A stretch of 36,276 nt of DNA from Frigoribacterium sp. MEB024. GTDB lineage: Bacteria > Actinomycetota > Actinomycetes > Actinomycetales > Microbacteriaceae. The stretch is taken from NCBI RefSeq assembly GCF_000878135.1, contig NZ_JXQZ01000025.1, positions 1 to 36,276 of the forward strand, given 5' to 3'. Positions 8,878 through 20,700 of the stretch are shown here, one piece after another; the stretch's first letter is position 1, and each line of letters begins with the position of its first letter. The notes beneath the pieces are model-generated. The model saw only the letters and a program-made list of their open reading frames with translations. It ran no database searches and was not told the origin of the DNA. The position numbers and the translations under genes are program-made.

Positions 8878-10515
8878 ATGGCAGACATCAAGATCAGCCC
8901 GGATGAGATTCGCGACGCGCTGAAGGACTTCGTCTCGTCGTACGACCCGTCGAAGGCCTCGACCACCGAGGTCGGCCACGTCACGGACGCAGCCGACGGC
9001 ATCGCGCACGTCGAGGGTCTCCCCGGCGTCATGGCCAACGAGCTCATCCGCTTCGCGGACGGCACGCAGGGTCTGGCCCAGAACCTCGACGAGGACGAGA
9101 TCGGCGCCATCGTGCTCGGCGAATTCTCCGGCATCGAAGAGGGCATGGAGGTCACCCGCACGGGTGAGGTCCTGTCCGTCCCCGTCGGTGACGGCTACCT
9201 GGGTCGCGTCGTCGACCCGTTGGGTGCTCCCATCGACGGTCTCGGCGACATCGCCACCGAAGGTCGCCGCGCCCTCGAGCTGCAGGCTCCTGGTGTCATG
9301 CAGCGCAAGTCGGTCCACGAGCCCATGCAGACCGGCATCAAGGCGATCGACGCCATGATCCCCGTCGGCCGTGGCCAGCGTCAGCTCATCATCGGTGACC
9401 GCCAGACCGGCAAGACGGCCATCGCGATCGACACCATCATCAACCAGAAGGCCAACTGGGAGTCCGGCGACGAGAACAAGCAGGTTCGCTGCATCTACGT
9501 CGCCATCGGCCAGAAGGGCTCGACGATCGCCTCGGTCAAGGGTGCCCTCGAAGAGGCCGGAGCGATGGAGTACACGACGATCGTCGCGGCTCCCGCCTCG
9601 GACCCCGCCGGCTTCAAGTACCTCGCCCCGTACACCGGTTCGGCCATCGGTCAGCACTGGATGTACAGCGGCAAGCACGTCCTCATCATCTTCGACGACC
9701 TGTCGAAGCAGGCCGAGGCCTACCGTGCCGTCTCGCTCCTCCTGCGTCGCCCGCCGGGACGTGAGGCGTACCCCGGAGACGTCTTCTACCTGCACTCGCG
9801 TCTCCTCGAGCGTTGCGCCAAGCTGTCCGACGAGTTGGGTGCCGGTTCCATGACGGGTCTCCCCATCATCGAGACCAAGGCCAACGACGTGTCGGCGTAC
9901 ATCCCGACCAACGTCATCTCGATCACCGACGGCCAGATCTTCCTGCAGTCCGACCTCTTCAACGCCAACCAGCGTCCCGCGGTCGATGTCGGCATCTCGG
10001 TGTCCCGCGTCGGCGGTGACGCTCAGGTCAAGTCGATCAAGAAGGTCTCGGGCACGCTGAAGCTCGAACTCGCCCAGTACCGCTCGCTCGAGGCGTTCGC
10101 GATGTTCGCGTCCGACCTCGACGCGGCGAGCCGTCGACAGCTCGCACGGGGTGCTCGTCTGACCGAGCTCCTCAAGCAGCCGCAGTACTCGCCGTACCCG
10201 GTCGAGGACCAGGTCGTCTCGATCTGGGCCGGCACCAACGGCAAGCTCGACGAGGTCCCCGTGCCCGACATCCTGCGTTTCGAGCGAGAGCTGCTCGACT
10301 ACATGGGCCGCAACACGTCCGTGCTGTCCGACCTCCGGGAGAAGAACGTCCTGTCGGACGAGATCGTCGCAGCTCTCGAGAGCGGAATCGACTCGTTCAA
10401 GCAGGAGTTCCAGACCGGTGAGGGCAAGCCCCTCGCCTCCGTGGGACGCGAAGAGTTCGAGGCCACCGACGCCGACGACGTCAACCAGGAGAAGATCGTC
10501 AAGACGAAGCGCTGA
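8878..10515 (+). CDS. atpA: F1Fo ATP synthase subunit alpha
   Basis: Non-catalytic nucleotide-binding subunit of F1. The 545-residue product has the N-terminal beta-barrel, the P-loop GDRQTGKT at residues 173-180, and the arginine-finger region ending in [11 protein letters not shown]. Relative to the 513-residue E. coli subunit there is a C-terminal extension of about 30 residues after DSFKQEF. A comparable extension in mycobacterial alpha is reported to suppress ATP hydrolysis. The ATG is preceded by AGGAATCACA. It is separated from atpH by 59 bases. Confidence 0.98.
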   Translation: MADIKISPDEIRDALKDFVSSYDPSKASTTEVGHVTDAADGIAHVEGLPGVMANELIRFADGTQGLAQNLDEDEIGAIVLGEFSGIEEGMEVTRTGEVLSVPVGDGYLGRVVDPLGAPIDGLGDIATEGRRALELQAPGVMQRKSVHEPMQTGIKAIDAMIPVGRGQRQLIIGDRQTGKTAIAIDTIINQKANWESGDENKQVRCIYVAIGQKGSTIASVKGALEEAGAMEYTTIVAAPASDPAGFKYLAPYTGSAIGQHWMYSGKHVLIIFDDLSKQAEAYRAVSLLLRRPPGREAYPGDVFYLHSRLLERCAKLSDELGAGSMTGLPIIETKANDVSAYIPTNVISITDGQIFLQSDLFNANQRPAVDVGISVSRVGGDAQVKSIKKVSGTLKLELAQYRSLEAFAMFASDLDAASRRQLARGARLTELLKQPQYSPYPVEDQVVSIWAGTNGKLDEVPVPDILRFERELLDYMGRNTSVLSDLREKNVLSDEIVAALESGIDSFKQEFQTGEGKPLASVGREEFEATDADDVNQEKIVKTKR

Positions 10516-10559
10516 CGCGCCCGTTCGACGTTCACGACTGACGAGACAACAGGAGAGTA

Positions 10560-12961
<2,402 letters not shown>

Positions 12962-12963
12962 TC

Positions 12964-13224
12964 GTGGCTGCTCTCACTGTCAGCGTCGTCTCGGCCGACC
13001 ACGAGGTGTGGTCGGGCGAGGCGTCGTCGATCGTCGCTCGCACCGCCGAGGGTGAGATCGGAATCCTTCCCGGTCACGAGCCGATCCTCGCCATCCTGGC
13101 CTCAGGCCAGGTCAGGGTCCGGTTGTCCGACGGCACCACCGTCGAGGCGACCGCTGACGACGGCTTCCTCTCCGTCGAGAACGACACCGTGACGGTCGTC
13201 GCGCGCAACGCGCAGCTCAACTGA
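12964..13224 (+). CDS. atpC: F1Fo ATP synthase subunit epsilon, short form
   Basis: An 86-residue product that corresponds only to the N-terminal beta-sandwich domain of epsilon, with the typical VVSADHEVWSGEAS start and GEIGILPGHEPIL. The C-terminal helical hairpin, which in E. coli (~138 residues) gives auto-inhibition, is missing entirely. The reading frame ends cleanly after VVARNAQLN with no sign of frameshift. The GTG start at 12964, two bases after atpD, is preferred. An upstream GTG at 12931 lies within atpD. It is the last gene of the atp operon; yaaA follows after 28 bases. Confidence 0.95.
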   Translation: MAALTVSVVSADHEVWSGEASSIVARTAEGEIGILPGHEPILAILASGQVRVRLSDGTTVEATADDGFLSVENDTVTVVARNAQLN

Positions 13225-13252
13225 TCACCAGCTGTCCGCACCACCGAGTTCG

Positions 13253-14008
13253 ATGCTGTTCCTGCTGCCCCCGTCCGAGACCAAACTCGACGGGGGCAGC
13301 GTCGGTTCACGGCTCGACGTGGCGGCACTGTCCTTCGACGAACTCGAGGGCCCACGCCGCGCCTCCTTGGCTCTGCTCGACGAGATGTCGGCAGACGTCT
13401 CGGCCGCCGCCGTCGCCCTCAAGCTCGGGCCCACCCAGGCTCACGAGGTCGAGCGCAACCAGCTGGTGACCGTGTCGCCCACGATGCCCGCTCTGGCGCG
13501 CTACACGGGCGTCCTCTTCGACCCCCTCGATGTGGGGCTGCTCGGTGACGACGCATGGAACTGGGCCCACCGACACGTGGTGGTGCACTCGGCCCTGCTC
13601 GGGTTGCTCCGGGCCGGTGACGAGATCCCGGCCTATCGGCTGTCGCACGACTCCAAAGTGCCTGGGACATCGTTGAAGAAGCTCTGGCGCGGACCGGTGT
13701 CCGAGGTGCTGGCCGGCGTCGACGAACTCGTCGTCGACCTGCGATCGGAGGGATACGTCGGTCTCGGGCCGACGGGGCCCCGATCGACGTACGTCAGGGT
13801 CGTCTCGGATGCGGGCGACCGGCGTCGGGCCCTCAACCACTTCAACAAGAAGAGCAAGGGGTTGTTCGTCCGGGCGCTCCTGACGGATCGCCCCGAACTG
13901 CGCGACATCGGCGACCTGACGCACTGGGCCCACGGTCGGGGTTTCGTGCTCGAGCCAGGGGACGAGACGGTCCTCGTTGCCGAGTCTGTCCTCGCGGCCT
14001 CGGTCTGA
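13253..14008 (+). CDS. yaaA: YaaA family protein (DUF328)
   Basis: The 251-residue product has the family's N-terminal LLPPSETK, the YTGVLFDPLD stretch, and the C-terminal HFNKKSKG motif (from H196) that typifies YaaA proteins. E. coli YaaA lowers intracellular free iron damage under peroxide stress and binds DNA; the same role here is inferred. ATG 13253 lies 28 bases after atpC with no strong ribosome binding site. It converges on ogt with a hairpin between the two stops. Confidence 0.88.
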   Translation: MLFLLPPSETKLDGGSVGSRLDVAALSFDELEGPRRASLALLDEMSADVSAAAVALKLGPTQAHEVERNQLVTVSPTMPALARYTGVLFDPLDVGLLGDDAWNWAHRHVVVHSALLGLLRAGDEIPAYRLSHDSKVPGTSLKKLWRGPVSEVLAGVDELVVDLRSEGYVGLGPTGPRSTYVRVVSDAGDRRRALNHFNKKSKGLFVRALLTDRPELRDIGDLTHWAHGRGFVLEPGDETVLVAESVLAASV

Positions 14009-14010
14009 TC

Positions 14011-14034
14011 GCCGGGCGAACGACCGGTCCCGGC
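14011..14034. terminator. Bidirectional hairpin between yaaA and ogt
   Basis: GCCGGG (14011-14016) pairs with CCCGGC (14029-14034) around a 12-base loop that itself contains the palindrome ACCGGT. It fills the gap between the convergent stop codons almost exactly, suggesting a shared terminator, although there is no T-tract. Confidence 0.45.
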
Positions 14035-14595
14035 TCAGTCGAGCGGCACAGGACCGTCTCGGAACGCGATGCCCTCGTGCCGCAGGAGCCACTTCTTCGT
14101 CTCGACCCCCTCACCGACGGTGTATCCGGTGACGCCGCCCGTCCGGCCGAGCACGCGATGGCAGGGGACGAGCAGAGGAAGCGGGTTCGTCGCGACGGCT
14201 CCGCCGACGGCTCGACCCGCCCGGGGGTTGCCGAACGTCCCGCCGAGCCGTCCGTAGGTCGTGGCCCGACCCCACTCGACCTCGAGCAGAGCGGACCAGA
14301 CCGAGCGCTGGAAGCTCGAACCCACCAGTCGGAACGGTAGGTCGAAGCGGGTGCGCACCCCCTCGAAGTAGCCGTCGACCTGTCGTCGGGCGGCGTCGAG
14401 GAGGCTGTCGGGCCGTTCGGGGTGATCGTCGTGGGGCAGCACACCGTCGCGCTCGATCGCCAGGCCCTCGACGGCGAAATGCCGGCTGACGATCTCGATG
14501 CGTCCGACGGGGGAGTCGAGCCGGACCAGTCCCGGCGGTTCGTCGTCGCCGGCTCGGCCGGGCGGCAGCGGGGGCACGAGGACGAGGTCGGTCAT
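14035..14595 (-). CDS. ogt: Methylated-DNA--protein-cysteine methyltransferase
   Basis: A suicide repair protein that moves the methyl group from O6-methylguanine to its own cysteine. The 186-residue product has the acceptor motif PCHR at 144-147 (C145), preceded by the helix-turn-helix region SSFQRSVWSALLEV, TTYGRLG and the arginine-finger-type NPRAGRAVGGAVATNP. The N-terminal domain (SPVGRIEIVS) is also typical. The ATG lies six bases from a TAGCGT box, so the message is probably leaderless. It is transcribed divergently from the FHA gene. Confidence 0.95.
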   Translation of the reverse strand: MTDLVLVPPLPPGRAGDDEPPGLVRLDSPVGRIEIVSRHFAVEGLAIERDGVLPHDDHPERPDSLLDAARRQVDGYFEGVRTRFDLPFRLVGSSFQRSVWSALLEVEWGRATTYGRLGGTFGNPRAGRAVGGAVATNPLPLLVPCHRVLGRTGGVTGYTVGEGVETKKWLLRHEGIAFRDGPVPLD

Positions 14596-14601
14596 GGCGT
14601 C

Positions 14602-14607
14602 ACGCTA
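14602..14607 (-). promoter_or_regulatory. -10 box of ogt (leaderless)
   Basis: On the minus strand TAGCGT ends six bases before the ATG of ogt, placing the transcription start at or next to the start codon. No clear -35 box is visible. Confidence 0.5.
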
Positions 14608-14729
14608 GGGCCGGTGTCCGGGCCGCATGAGGGTGTCCGGCGCCGATGTGCGTCGATGGCATCCCGCCGAGCGTGGGGAGGAGACGTCGTGCGGCGCCAC
14701 GCCGACGAGGTGTGGGTCGCGCCGCGCGC

Positions 14730-14735
14730 TAGCGT
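14730..14735 (+). promoter_or_regulatory. Candidate -10 box for the FHA-PP2C genes
   Basis: TAGCGT in the 190-base divergent gap is identical to the ogt -10 hexamer on the other strand. A start near 14742 would give a leader of about 44 bases that contains the SD of the FHA gene. The remainder of the gap shows no gene. Confidence 0.35.
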
Positions 14736-14785
14736 GGAGGTCGTGGTCGCCGACGCGCACCACGGCCCCCGGTGAGAGGAACGAG

Positions 14786-15334
14786 ATGCCCGCCGAACAT
14801 CGTCCAGACCCGTGGCACGAACTCCACGGCATCGACGACACCGTCGTCGGACGTCGCGCCCGTCCCTCGGGCCCCGCGGACGCGGACGACACCGTCCTCC
14901 GAGCGTCCCCTCCGGTGCCCGCGCCGACGGGCCGAGAGCCGAACGCGTCCGCCCGTCCCGCCCCGCGCCTCCACGGGGTGAGGGTGGCCGGGCAGGACCT
15001 GCTGCTCGACTCGCCCGTCGTGGTCGGGCGCCGGCCCGCCGGGCCGCGCCTCGGGTCGGGGCCCGTCCCACGGCTGGTGACGGTGCCGTCTCCCCGCCAC
15101 GAGGTCTCGGGCGCCCACGTCGACGTGCGCCAGCAAGGAGGCATCGTCGTGGTCACCGACCTGCGTTCGACGAACGGGACCCGGGTGACCGAGCCCGGAC
15201 GCGTTCCCGTGGTTCTGCGGCAAGGCGAGTCGCTCGTCGCGCGTGCAGGCACGATAGTGGACGTAGGTGACGGGAACCTTCTCGAGATCCTGCCTCCCCA
15301 GCGCATCATCCCGACGAAAGAACCCCTCCTGTGA
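14786..15334 (+). CDS. FHA domain protein (phosphothreonine reader)
   Basis: A 182-residue cytoplasmic protein. The N-terminal ~60 residues are disordered (Pro/Ala/Asp-rich) and hold two acidic threonine sites, IDDTVVGRR (T19) and ADDTVLRA (T36), which could be kinase targets. The C-terminal FHA domain (about residues 62-170) shows VVVGRRP (78-84), EVSGAHVDV (106-114) and DLRSTNGT (125-132), the residues that bind phosphothreonine. ATG 14786 follows AGAGGA at good spacing; the longer frame from 14627 has no support. The stop overlaps the GTG of the PP2C gene (GTGA), tying reader and phosphatase together. The partner is probably the kinase two genes downstream. Confidence 0.88.
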   Translation: MPAEHRPDPWHELHGIDDTVVGRRARPSGPADADDTVLRASPPVPAPTGREPNASARPAPRLHGVRVAGQDLLLDSPVVVGRRPAGPRLGSGPVPRLVTVPSPRHEVSGAHVDVRQQGGIVVVTDLRSTNGTRVTEPGRVPVVLRQGESLVARAGTIVDVGDGNLLEILPPQRIIPTKEPLL

Positions 15335-16128
15335 CAGAGCTCGGACGCCCCACGACCGCCCACGCCCTCGGCCTCGACGGCCCGGGACTCACCTTCGACT
15401 GGGCGGGGGTGACCGACGTGGGTCGTCGCCGAGCCCACAACGAGGACAGCTACCTCGCCGCGGCCCCGCTCTTCGTCGTCGCGGACGGCATGGGCGGACA
15501 CAGCGCCGGCGACGTGGCCAGCGACGCGGTCGTGCGCCGCATGAGCGAGATCGCGTCCCGACCGTTCGCCACGACGGACGACGTCGAGACGGCTCTGCGC
15601 GTCGCCACCGAGGACATCGCCGTCGCGGCGGCCGACACCGAGCTCGGGGTCGGCACGACGGCCACCGGGGCGTTCCTGTCCCGCGAAGCAGACGGCGCCG
15701 AGGTCGACTTCACGGTCTTCAACGTGGGTGACTCGCGTGTGTACATGTTCGAGGACGGCCGCCTGCGCCAGGTCACCGTCGACCACTCCGTCGTCCAGGA
15801 GATGGTCGACGCCGGGCTCCTGCACGCGGACGACGCCGAGAAGCACCCCGACAGCAACGTCATCACCCGGGCGGTCGGGTTCGACGTCGATCCGCGACCG
15901 GATTACTGGCGGGTCCCCGCCCGGCCCGGCCTGCGCCTCCTGGTCTGCTCGGACGGCCTCACCAAAGAGCTGTCGGCGGACCGGATCGCCGAGGTGCTGG
16001 GCGGTGTCGAGGGTGCCGAGCAGGCGGCGACGGCCCTCGTGGAGGCCGCCGTCGAGGCGGGCGGGCGCGACAACGTGACGGCCCTCGTCGTGGACGTCCG
16101 CGGCGTCGAGACGCCGGACGCCGACTAA
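15331..16128 (+). CDS. PP2C-type protein Ser/Thr phosphatase
   Basis: A 265-residue soluble metal-dependent phosphatase that would reverse Ser/Thr phosphorylation. Conserved motifs are in order: GRRRAHNEDS (31-40; E38, D39), VVADGMGGHSAGD (D52), GTTATGA, NVGDSRVYMF (131-140), LLVCSDGLT (D208) and GGRDNVTALVV (D247). All metal-binding acids are present, so it is predicted active. It has no membrane segment, like the short form of PstP-type enzymes. It overlaps the FHA gene by four bases. A 175-base gap with hairpins and a promoter-like box separates it from the kinase. Confidence 0.94.
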   Translation: MTELGRPTTAHALGLDGPGLTFDWAGVTDVGRRRAHNEDSYLAAAPLFVVADGMGGHSAGDVASDAVVRRMSEIASRPFATTDDVETALRVATEDIAVAAADTELGVGTTATGAFLSREADGAEVDFTVFNVGDSRVYMFEDGRLRQVTVDHSVVQEMVDAGLLHADDAEKHPDSNVITRAVGFDVDPRPDYWRVPARPGLRLLVCSDGLTKELSADRIAEVLGGVEGAEQAATALVEAAVEAGGRDNVTALVVDVRGVETPDAD

Positions 16129-16156
16129 GCGCGACACGCATCCGCGGACGACCCGG

Positions 16157-16171
16157 CCCCCGAAGTGGGGG
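16157..16171 (+). terminator. Short GC stem-loop after the PP2C gene
   Basis: CCCCC, loop GAAGT, GGGGG. A second small hairpin, CCTGT/ACAGG, lies at 16179-16190. Neither has a T-tract. They occupy the 175-base gap (16129-16303) before the kinase and may be a weak terminator or leader structure. Confidence 0.3.
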
Positions 16172-16228
16172 GAGTCGGCCTGTCCACAGGGGGGCCCACG
16201 GGCCTCTCGGGCGTCAGGGGCTCCCACG

Positions 16229-16234
16229 TAGAAT
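16229..16234 (+). promoter_or_regulatory. Candidate -10 box for the kinase operon
   Basis: TAGAAT, a close match to TANNNT/TATAAT, implies a start near 16241 and a leader of about 60 bases ahead of the kinase GTG. No good -35 is seen. It would allow the kinase and downstream genes to be transcribed apart from FHA-PP2C. Confidence 0.4.
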
Positions 16235-16303
16235 GGCAGCGGTCGGACCGACGCCGACCAGCTCCACCCAGCCGACCCGGCATCGATCCCCAGAGGAGGC
16301 GAC

Positions 16304-17725
16304 GTGGCTCGACGACTGCCTTCAGCGCCCCCCGTGCTGCCGGGATTCTCACACGTGCGCGTGCTGGGGTCGGGCGGCTTCGCCGACGTGTTCCTCTACG
16401 AACAGAACATGCCGCGCCGGCAGGTCGCGGTGAAGGTCATGCTCAGCGAGGTCGTGAACGACCAGGTCCGACAGATGTTCCAGGCCGAGGCGAACCTCAT
16501 GGCCCAGCTCAGCGCACATCCGTCGATCCTCACGGTGTTCCAGGCCAGCGTCTCGGCCGACGGCCGCCCCTACCTGGTCATGGAACTCTGCTCCTCGTCG
16601 CTGAGCGAGCGGTACCGGCGCGACCGCATCCCCGTCGCGGACGTGCTGCGCATCGGCGTCAAGATCGGCAGCGCGGTCGAGACGGCCCACCGGCAGGGTG
16701 TCCTCCACCGCGACCTCAAACCGTCGAACATCCTCATGACGGCCTACGGCCATCCGGTGCTGTCCGACTTCGGCATCGCCGCGTCGCTCAGCGAGAGCGA
16801 GCCGCAAGAGGTCGTCGGCATGTCGATCCCGTGGTCGGCGCCCGAGGTCTTGCTCGACGAGACGAACGGCACGATCGAGTCCGAGGTGTGGTCGCTCGGC
16901 GCGACGGTGTATTCGTTGCTCGCGGGCCGGAGCCCGTTCGAGGTCCTCGGCGGTGACAAGAATGGCGCCTCCGACCTCATCGGTCGCATCGACAAGGCCA
17001 AGCTCGTGCCCACCGGTCGGACGGACGTCCCGCCCACGCTCGAGCGACTGCTCGCGCGGTCCATGTCGCGTCGCCCCGAGAACCGCCAGGCCAGCGTCCT
17101 CGAGTTCGTGCGCGAGCTCCAGCAGGTCGAGAGCGAGATCGGCGTCGTGCAGACGCCCATCGAGGTGGCCGTCGACGACTGGGCCCTCGCGACCGTGGCA
17201 GACCTCGAGGACAAGACGCGCCTCCGAGGGGTGACCCCGGTGCAGGCCTCCCGGCGTCGTCGCCGACGTCGGGCGACCGAGGCCCAGGTCCAGGCGCAGC
17301 ACGGCGGTTCGTCGCAACAGAGCCGCGCGGTGCCCCGCAGCACGGGAACGCGCCCGGCGCGACGTCGGTCCGTGCTCGTCATGACCTGGGTCCTCGTGGC
17401 GGTGTCCGTCGTGGGCATCGGCCTGGCGGCCGCGGCGACGCTCGTGCTCGTCCGCTCGACGTCGACCGACATTCCCCGGGTGGCCGACGTCGCGTCGTCG
17501 AGCGACGGGTCCTCGGTGGTCTTCACCTGGAGCGATCCGGGGCTCCGGGCAGGTGACACCTACGTCATCTCGACCGGCGGGCAGACGAGCCAGCAGTCCG
17601 CCGACCGGTTCGTCGCCACCCCCGCCGACCCGGGTGACGAGGTCTGCATCACCGTCACCGTGAGCCGCGGTGGTTCGACCGGCCCGGCGAGCAACGAGAA
17701 CTGCGCGACGGCGGGTCAGGGCTGA
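16304..17725 (+). CDS. Membrane Ser/Thr protein kinase with FN3-like outer domain
   Basis: A 473-residue bitopic kinase. Kinase domain, about residues 15-275: glycine loop LGSGGFADV (21-29), K44 in VAVKV, HRDLKPSN (135-142), DFG (155-157), APE (179-181). Then comes an acidic juxtamembrane stretch with LEDKTRLRGV (T305), an Arg-rich patch, one membrane helix (about 357-383), and a ~90-residue outer domain resembling one fibronectin type III module with two Cys. There are no PASTA repeats, so it is not a standard PknB. The segment between DFG and APE has several Ser but no Thr, and the usual GTxxYxxPE is replaced by GMSIPWSAPE. AGAGGAGG lies just before the GTG start. Its stop overlaps the next ATG (TGATG). 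Confidence 0.93.
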   Translation: MARRLPSAPPVLPGFSHVRVLGSGGFADVFLYEQNMPRRQVAVKVMLSEVVNDQVRQMFQAEANLMAQLSAHPSILTVFQASVSADGRPYLVMELCSSSLSERYRRDRIPVADVLRIGVKIGSAVETAHRQGVLHRDLKPSNILMTAYGHPVLSDFGIAASLSESEPQEVVGMSIPWSAPEVLLDETNGTIESEVWSLGATVYSLLAGRSPFEVLGGDKNGASDLIGRIDKAKLVPTGRTDVPPTLERLLARSMSRRPENRQASVLEFVRELQQVESEIGVVQTPIEVAVDDWALATVADLEDKTRLRGVTPVQASRRRRRRRATEAQVQAQHGGSSQQSRAVPRSTGTRPARRRSVLVMTWVLVAVSVVGIGLAAAATLVLVRSTSTDIPRVADVASSSDGSSVVFTWSDPGLRAGDTYVISTGGQTSQQSADRFVATPADPGDEVCITVTVSRGGSTGPASNENCATAGQG

Positions 17726-20700
17726 TGGGACGGCTGCTCGATTGGGCTGCCCGTCGTCGATCCGCCGTGGTCACGGGCGTCGGAGTGGTCGCGGTGACCA
17801 CGCTCGTGACGACGATCGCCGTGGCCAGCAACGGCTACGAGGCCCAGCGAGTAGACCTGTCCGACGGCACCGTCTGGGTGGCCAACGGCGAACGATCTGC
17901 GATCGGCCGGGCGAACACCGGCGTCCTGCAGCTCAACTCCGCCGTGCGCGGCACCGGTGCCGACCTCTCGGTGGCTCAGCGCGGGCAGGACGTCCTGCTC
18001 GTGGACCGCAGCAACGCCACGGTCGGCGTCGTCGACACCGCGACGGCCGAGGTCACCGAGAGCGTCCCGCTGCCTCCGGAATCACCCGACGTGTCGATCG
18101 CGGGCGACCGGGCGCTGGTCGTCTCGCAGGGCACGGGCGAGGTGTGGAGCCAACCGCTCTCCGACCTGTCGTCGTTCAGCACCGAGGTCGACCCCGATCT
18201 CAGCCTCGGCAAGGGCCTGGTCACCAGCGTCACGGCCGACGGGACCGTGGCCGCCTACTCGACCGACACCGGCCGGGTGTCGCTCTTCGACGGCACGGTG
18301 TCACCCGACGTCACCGAGACGCACGACGTGCCCGCCTCGTCGTCCGCCGGGTACCAGGTGGCCTCCGTGGGCAGCCACTGGGCCGTGCTCGACGCCGTCA
18401 CCGGGGCCCTCGTCGTCGACGGACGGCAGGTCGACCTGTCCGACCGGGCGTCCGGCGGACTCGCCCTGCAGGCCGGGTCCGACACGGGCGACGCGGTCCT
18501 GGTCGCCACGTCCACCGGACTCCTGTCCGTGGCGATCGACTCGTCGCGGGTCACCGAGGTCGTCGGCGGACGCGAGGGCGAGCCCGCACGACCCGTGGTC
18601 GTCGGCGACTGCCGGTTCGCCGCCTGGGCGGGTGGTTCGGCGTGGAGCGACTGCGCATCGGCCCGCGGGGGAGTCCTCGACCTCGACCAGGTCGCCGGAG
18701 GCGCGGACCTCGTCTTCGACGTCAACGCGCGTCGGGTCGTGCTTAACGACCCGGCGACGGGGCGGTCGTGGGCCGTGCAGCGTTCCGGCCAGCTGATCGA
18801 CAACTGGTCCGACCTCTTCCAAGAGGACCGCGACCAGGAGGAACAGCAGGAGAACGACGACGAGCAACCGCCCGAGCTCGATCTCGATCAGAAACCACCG
18901 GTCGCCGTCGACGACGCGTTCGGCGCGCGACCGGGTCGTGCGACCACCGTGCCCGTCCTGCTCAACGACTACGACCCGAACGGCGACCCGCTCGTGGTCG
19001 ACGACGTGTCCCCGCTCGACGACTCCGTCGGCAGGCTCGACCTCGTCAACGACCGGCAGCAGGTGCTGCTCACCCTCACCGACTCGGCCTCGGGCGCGTT
19101 CACGTTCGACTACACGATCTCGGACGGTCGGGGCGGGCAGGCGAGTGCGACGGTCACCGTCACCGTGCGCCAGCCGTCCGAGAACTCGCCGCCGCAGCAG
19201 GCGCGCAGGACGACCGCGTCGGTGTCGTCGTCGGGGCGTGTCACCACCTCGGTCCTGGGCGACTGGGTCGATCCCGACGGCGACGCCTTCTATCTGACCT
19301 CGGCGGGTGGGGTGGCCGGGGTGTCGTACAAACCGTCGGGGGACGTCGTCTACCAGGACGCCGGCGCGGGCGACACGACCGTGGACGTCCCGTTGACCGT
19401 TTCGGACGGCCGTGACGAGGGGCGAGGGACGCTCTCGATCGATGTGATGGGGGCGGGCCAGGTCCCGCTCGAGGCCCTGCCGTTCTCTCAACAGGCCTAC
19501 GCGGGCCAGCAGCTGACCGTGAGACCGCTGACCTACGCCCGGGGCGGTACGGGCACGATCAAGCTCAACAGCGTCCCGGCGAAGGACGACGTCACCGTCA
19601 CACCGAACTACGAACAGGGCACGTTCCGGTTCCTCAGCGACACGCCGGGGACCCATCTCCTCGAGTACACCGTGACGGACGGCGACCAGACGGCGACCGG
19701 CACGGTACGGGTGGACGTCCAGTCCCCTCCGGACGCGGGCACGCCTCCGATCACGACGCCCAAGACGATCTTCGTCGAGACGCTGGGCACGCAGACGCTC
19801 GACGTCGTGGCCACGGATCGCGACCCGGCCAACAACGTCCTCATGCTCACGGCGACCGACGCCGTACCCGCCTCGTCGGGGGTCAGGGTCGAGACCCTCG
19901 ACCAGCGCTACGCCCGCATCACGCTCGCGGCTCCGCTCGACGACGGGCCGGTCACCTTCGGCTACACCGTCAGCAACGGCCTCGCCTCGGCCACCGGCAC
20001 GGTGACGGTGGTCGAGATCCCGCGCCGGGCGATCACCCAGCCCCCGATCGCGACCGACGACCAGGTGACCGTCCGGGTGGGGGACTCGATCGACATCGAC
20101 GTCCTCGCGAACGACGAGCAGCCGGACGGCGACGAACTGACGCTGGTGCCGCGACTCGAGAGCGACGTCCCGGCCGGCAGCGGGTTGTTGTTCGCGTCGG
20201 GCAACCGTCTGCGGTACCTGGCCCCCTCCACCCCGGGCAACGTCACGGCGACGTACACCGTCGAAGGTCCGGACGGACAGCGGGCGTCCGCCCAGGTCGC
20301 CATCGCGGTCCGCGAGGTCGACGCCGGCAGCAACGCGGCCCCCGCGCCCCAGTCGGTGACGGCGCGCGTGGTCGCCGGCGAGACCGTCCGCGTCGGCGTC
20401 CCCCTCGACGGGATCGATCCCGACGGCGACTCGGTCCAGCTGCTCGGGGTGGGCACGAACCCCGAGAAGGGCAGCGTGGCGACGGTCGGCACCGACTACG
20501 TCGAGTACCAGGCGAACGCCAGCTCGGCGGGCACCGACAGCTTCACGTACACGGTCGTCGACGGGTTGGGGGCCCGGGCGACCGGCACGGTCCGCGTGGG
20601 CATCTCGACCCGCGCCGACGGGTCGCGCAACCCCATCGCCGTCGCGGACGCGGTCACCATGCGACCAGGGGGTTCCATCACCGTCCGGGTGCTCGACAAC

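Noticed and set aside
14605-16227. Minus-strand 540-codon frame opposite FHA and PP2C genes
   Set aside because: Low-complexity shadow with no domain; the + strand carries full PP2C and FHA motifs.
17725-17830. Cleavable signal peptide for the giant protein
   Set aside because: The hydrophobic segment lacks a clear AxA-type site or lipobox, so an uncleaved N-terminal anchor is more likely.
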